NCBI GenBank assembly: GCA_003142595.1
Contig: PLMU01000013.1
Span: 128,666-192,665 of the forward strand
Length of the DNA stretch: 64,000 nucleotides
From: Phycisphaerales bacterium
GTDB lineage: Bacteria; Planctomycetota; Phycisphaerae; Sedimentisphaerales; UBA12454
Reading direction: 5' to 3'
The number at the start of each line of letters is the position of its first letter. Within the stretch, counting starts at the first letter, position 1. Shown in pieces: positions 61,801 to 64,000 of this stretch. The notes beneath the pieces are model-generated. The model did not search any database, had not been told where the DNA came from, and worked only from the letters and a program-made list of their open reading frames with translations. The position numbers and the translations under genes were made by a program.

Positions 61801-63107
61801 AAATAGTCCTTCTTTAATGTTTGAAATATTTTTTTGGCGATGTCATAAACAACAGGAACAACAACGGCATTTCCGAATTGTTTATATGCTCTTGTATCAG
61901 AAACAATGATTTTAAAATCTGGCTTTAACCGAGTAAAACCCATTAAACGAGCGCACTCCAACGGAGTTAAGCGGCGGGGATTTTTATCTTTGCCTTGTGG
62001 TATCAGAATTTCTGAACCATCTTTATAATAACGTGCACTCAAAGTACGGGTATGCCCATCTAATTTCGAAAGACCAAAACCAAAGCCATTTCCGGCCTTG
62101 CGATGCTTCTCTGCATAATTCTGTAAATATTTCCAAAGATGGTCTGTCAGTGTGTATTTTTCAGGGACATTCTTGTCAAGAATATCTTCGAGGACCGGTT
62201 TCCTTGCGGCTTGGTGTTGTGGGAAAGAGAAAAGTAGTGGCTCTCTAAAACCAGCGATAAAGATTCTTTCTCGATGTTGTGGAACATATGATACCGCGTC
62301 AATTACTTCATCATAGATTGTATATCCAAGTTCTTTTTCAAGAACATCGCGTATCACTTTATAAGTATTTCCTTTGTCGTGACTCCTTAGATTTTTTACA
62401 TTCTCAAGAAGAAATGCAAGAGGGCGTTTTTCCTGAAGAATTCTTTTTATCTCAAAGAAAAGATTTCCCTGAATAAGATCATCAAAACCATGAGGCTTGC
62501 CGAGAGAATTCTTTTTTGAAACCCCGGAAATAGAAAATGGCTGACAGGGAAAACCGGCAAGCAAAATATCATGATCAGGTATTTCTGAACTCTGAATTTT
62601 ATGTATATCGCCATACGGTTTTTCGCCAAAATTGGCTTCATAAGTTTTGCAGGCAGATTCGTCCCATTCAGAGGAAAAAACACATCGGCCTCCGGCTTTC
62701 TCGAAGGCAATTCTCATCCCGCCGATTCCTGCAAACAGATCAATGAACGTAAATTGTTTTGTTGATGGGCGAAGGCGAAAAACATTATTATCCATTCGCT
62801 CTAAATAAATTTTGTCCCCGATTTGTAGATTATGAAAACGAGCAAATTTCCTTATCTCAGGTCTTCGCCTGAATAGTTTCTTGTCTTCAGGAATGTCAGT
62901 GGTAATAGTCTTATTAATACCCGACAAGAAGACAGTTAATTTTTTCCCTTCTCCTTTTTTCTTGTTGCGGGCACCTACAGCTTCAATAGGTATAAAGCCA
63001 TCGATTAATTTTCGAAGACGGACATTTCCTTGTGTCAAGGTTTCATGTTTAACATCAAGAACTGCTATATTTGTGATATTTTTGTTTTCTTTTGGTAAGC
63101 AAATCAT
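61797..63107 (-). CDS. DNA (cytosine-5)-methyltransferase, Dcm/M.EcoRII-like
   Basis: 436 residues. C5-methylase motifs: I TFIDLFAGIGGMRIAF (about 119-134), IV GFPCQPFSISG with the catalytic Cys (about 189-199), VI LLENVKN, VIII QHRERIFIAGF, X FGNAVVVPVV. An extra N-terminal domain (about 20-110: LRKLIDGFIPIEAVG...TTDIPEDKKLFRRRPEIRKF...GDKIYLERMDNNVFRL) precedes motif I and looks like a B3-type DNA-binding barrel seen fused to other C5 methylases. It protects the nuclease target. 24 bp after the controller gene. Confidence 0.92.
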   Translation of the reverse strand: MICLPKENKNITNIAVLDVKHETLTQGNVRLRKLIDGFIPIEAVGARNKKKGEGKKLTVFLSGINKTITTDIPEDKKLFRRRPEIRKFARFHNLQIGDKIYLERMDNNVFRLRPSTKQFTFIDLFAGIGGMRIAFEKAGGRCVFSSEWDESACKTYEANFGEKPYGDIHKIQSSEIPDHDILLAGFPCQPFSISGVSKKNSLGKPHGFDDLIQGNLFFEIKRILQEKRPLAFLLENVKNLRSHDKGNTYKVIRDVLEKELGYTIYDEVIDAVSYVPQHRERIFIAGFREPLLFSFPQHQAARKPVLEDILDKNVPEKYTLTDHLWKYLQNYAEKHRKAGNGFGFGLSKLDGHTRTLSARYYKDGSEILIPQGKDKNPRRLTPLECARLMGFTRLKPDFKIIVSDTRAYKQFGNAVVVPVVYDIAKKIFQTLKKDYL

Positions 63108-63131
63108 TGTAGAAAAACTCCGTTTATTTAT

Positions 63132-63335
63132 TTAGAAAAAATCCTTAATGTTTACTTTTAGCGCCTTTGAGATTTTTTCGAGATTTTTTAGGCCGATGTT
63201 TTTTTCGCCTCTTTCGATTTGCCCAATATACGTTCTATGAAGGTCTGCTAAATCAGCCAATTTTTCCTGCGAAAGTTTTTTAGAATCCCTGATTTTACGG
63301 ATATTGAATCCTACCCGCGCGCAAATATCGTCCAT
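63132..63335 (-). CDS. restriction-modification controller-like XRE protein
   Basis: 67 residues, a single HTH: VGFNIRKIRDSKKLSQEKLADLADLHRTYIGQIERGEKNIGLKNLEKISKAL. Size and the final LKVNIKDFF match C proteins, which delay nuclease expression until the host DNA is methylated. Position ahead of M and R fits. Upstream at about 63383-63360 (minus strand) GACTTATAGA and AACTCCTATC are possible C-box halves. Confidence 0.85.
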   Translation of the reverse strand: MDDICARVGFNIRKIRDSKKLSQEKLADLADLHRTYIGQIERGEKNIGLKNLEKISKALKVNIKDFF

Positions 63336-63432
63336 AAAATATCCCTTTCAGATTTAATATGATAGGAGTTGCCATCTATAAGTCGACAGCCTAAAGATAG
63401 CAATCTGTAAAATCTGTGGCTAAAAATGCGCA

Positions 63433-63638
63433 CCCCCGTGCGGGGGTTAAAATAAAAAAAGCCCGCTCTTGCGAACGGGCCTTTAATACTTGTCCGCCAC
63501 AGTCCTTAGGGACGACGGCGGATCGATAACCAATAACAAAAAAAGCCTGTCCGCAAGGACAGGCTTTTAATATCGATAACAGTTGTTCCACGGCAGCGAA
63601 AATGTCTGACATTTTAATCTCCTATGAGGGAGATTAAA
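63433..63638 (-). terminator. string of hairpins and terminators downstream of 16S rRNA
   Basis: Read from the 16S end (minus strand): a 10-bp stem 63638-63613; AAAAGCCTGTCC/GGACAGGCTTTT (63568-63541, loop of four, then T-run), a clear intrinsic terminator; GTCC/GGAC inside TCCGCC/GGCGGA near 63517-63491; GCCCG/CGGGC (63480-63461) with T-run, a second terminator; CCCCC/GGGGG (63446-63433). They span all of the gap between 16S and the restriction operon. No tRNA or 23S start is present. Confidence 0.8.
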
Positions 63639-63646
63639 GTTTTCCT

Positions 63647-64000
<354 letters not shown>

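Noticed and set aside
63391..63612. 73-codon minus-strand frame between 16S rRNA and the restriction operon
   Set aside because: It consists of terminator and hairpin sequences.

Overview
The window looks like a chromosomal contig of a planctomycete, most likely of the Phycisphaerae/Sedimentisphaerales type. This is an inference from several signs: GspG-like pseudopilins ending in SAGPDGxYGTxDD-type tails, planctomycete-style integrase residues, a partial 16S gene with planctomycete-looking sequence around its 1400 region, and a 16S gene that seems not to be followed by 23S. No database search was possible.

Layout. 1-9.1 kb (minus strand): a type II secretion/type IV pilus block with two GspE/PilB ATPases, a PilT-like ATPase, GspF/PilC and three pseudopilins. 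9.2-16.6 kb: housekeeping genes (cinA, a zinc dehydrogenase, a YchF-like NTPase, an orphan fumarase beta-type subunit, a siroheme-synthase N-domain protein, a U32 peptidase-family protein, rplU, a PilZ protein). 16.9-24.9 kb: a complete 7.9-kb integrated element in tRNA-Lys(CTT), bounded by a 23-bp direct repeat. It carries an integrase, small regulators, an excisionase-like protein, a replication-like winged-helix protein, a type IIG restriction-modification enzyme and several repeat families. 25.5-29.1 kb: a guanylate-kinase-like gene, then an AT-rich three-gene cassette of unknown function (SEC-C protein, small membrane protein, single-span membrane protein). 29.1-41.3 kb: core genes (receiver-groES-groEL, isochorismatase fold, trmB, rimO, pgsA, ppdK, tRNA-His, hemW, lepA). 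41.4-48.9 kb: a small secreted protein, an XRE/S24 regulator, clpC, two hypotheticals, tRNA-Lys(TTT) and a stomatin-like protein. 49.1-59.2 kb: a TetR-controlled operon joining a MacAB-type ABC exporter and an AcrAB-type RND exporter around one NodT-type outer-membrane factor. 59.2-64 kb: an oxidoreductase, then a C-M-R-V EcoRII-like restriction-modification operon, then the 3' end of a 16S rRNA gene.

Most notable. (1) The attachment core of the element lies inside the integrase reading frame. In the integrated state the host tRNA supplies the last sense codon and the stop. In the excised circle the frame would run on through the core for 69 more codons that now sit stranded at the far end (24630-24839), followed two bases later by the next gene. 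(2) The gap between the type IIG gene and the element's last gene holds nine 'doublets'. Each is a pair of identical 6-10-bp half-sites at exactly 10-bp pitch with a T-rich spacer, but the half-site differs from doublet to doublet. (3) Two short palindromic elements sit in frame inside cinA and hemW. (4) The 16S gene is followed at once by terminator-like hairpins and a restriction system rather than by 23S.
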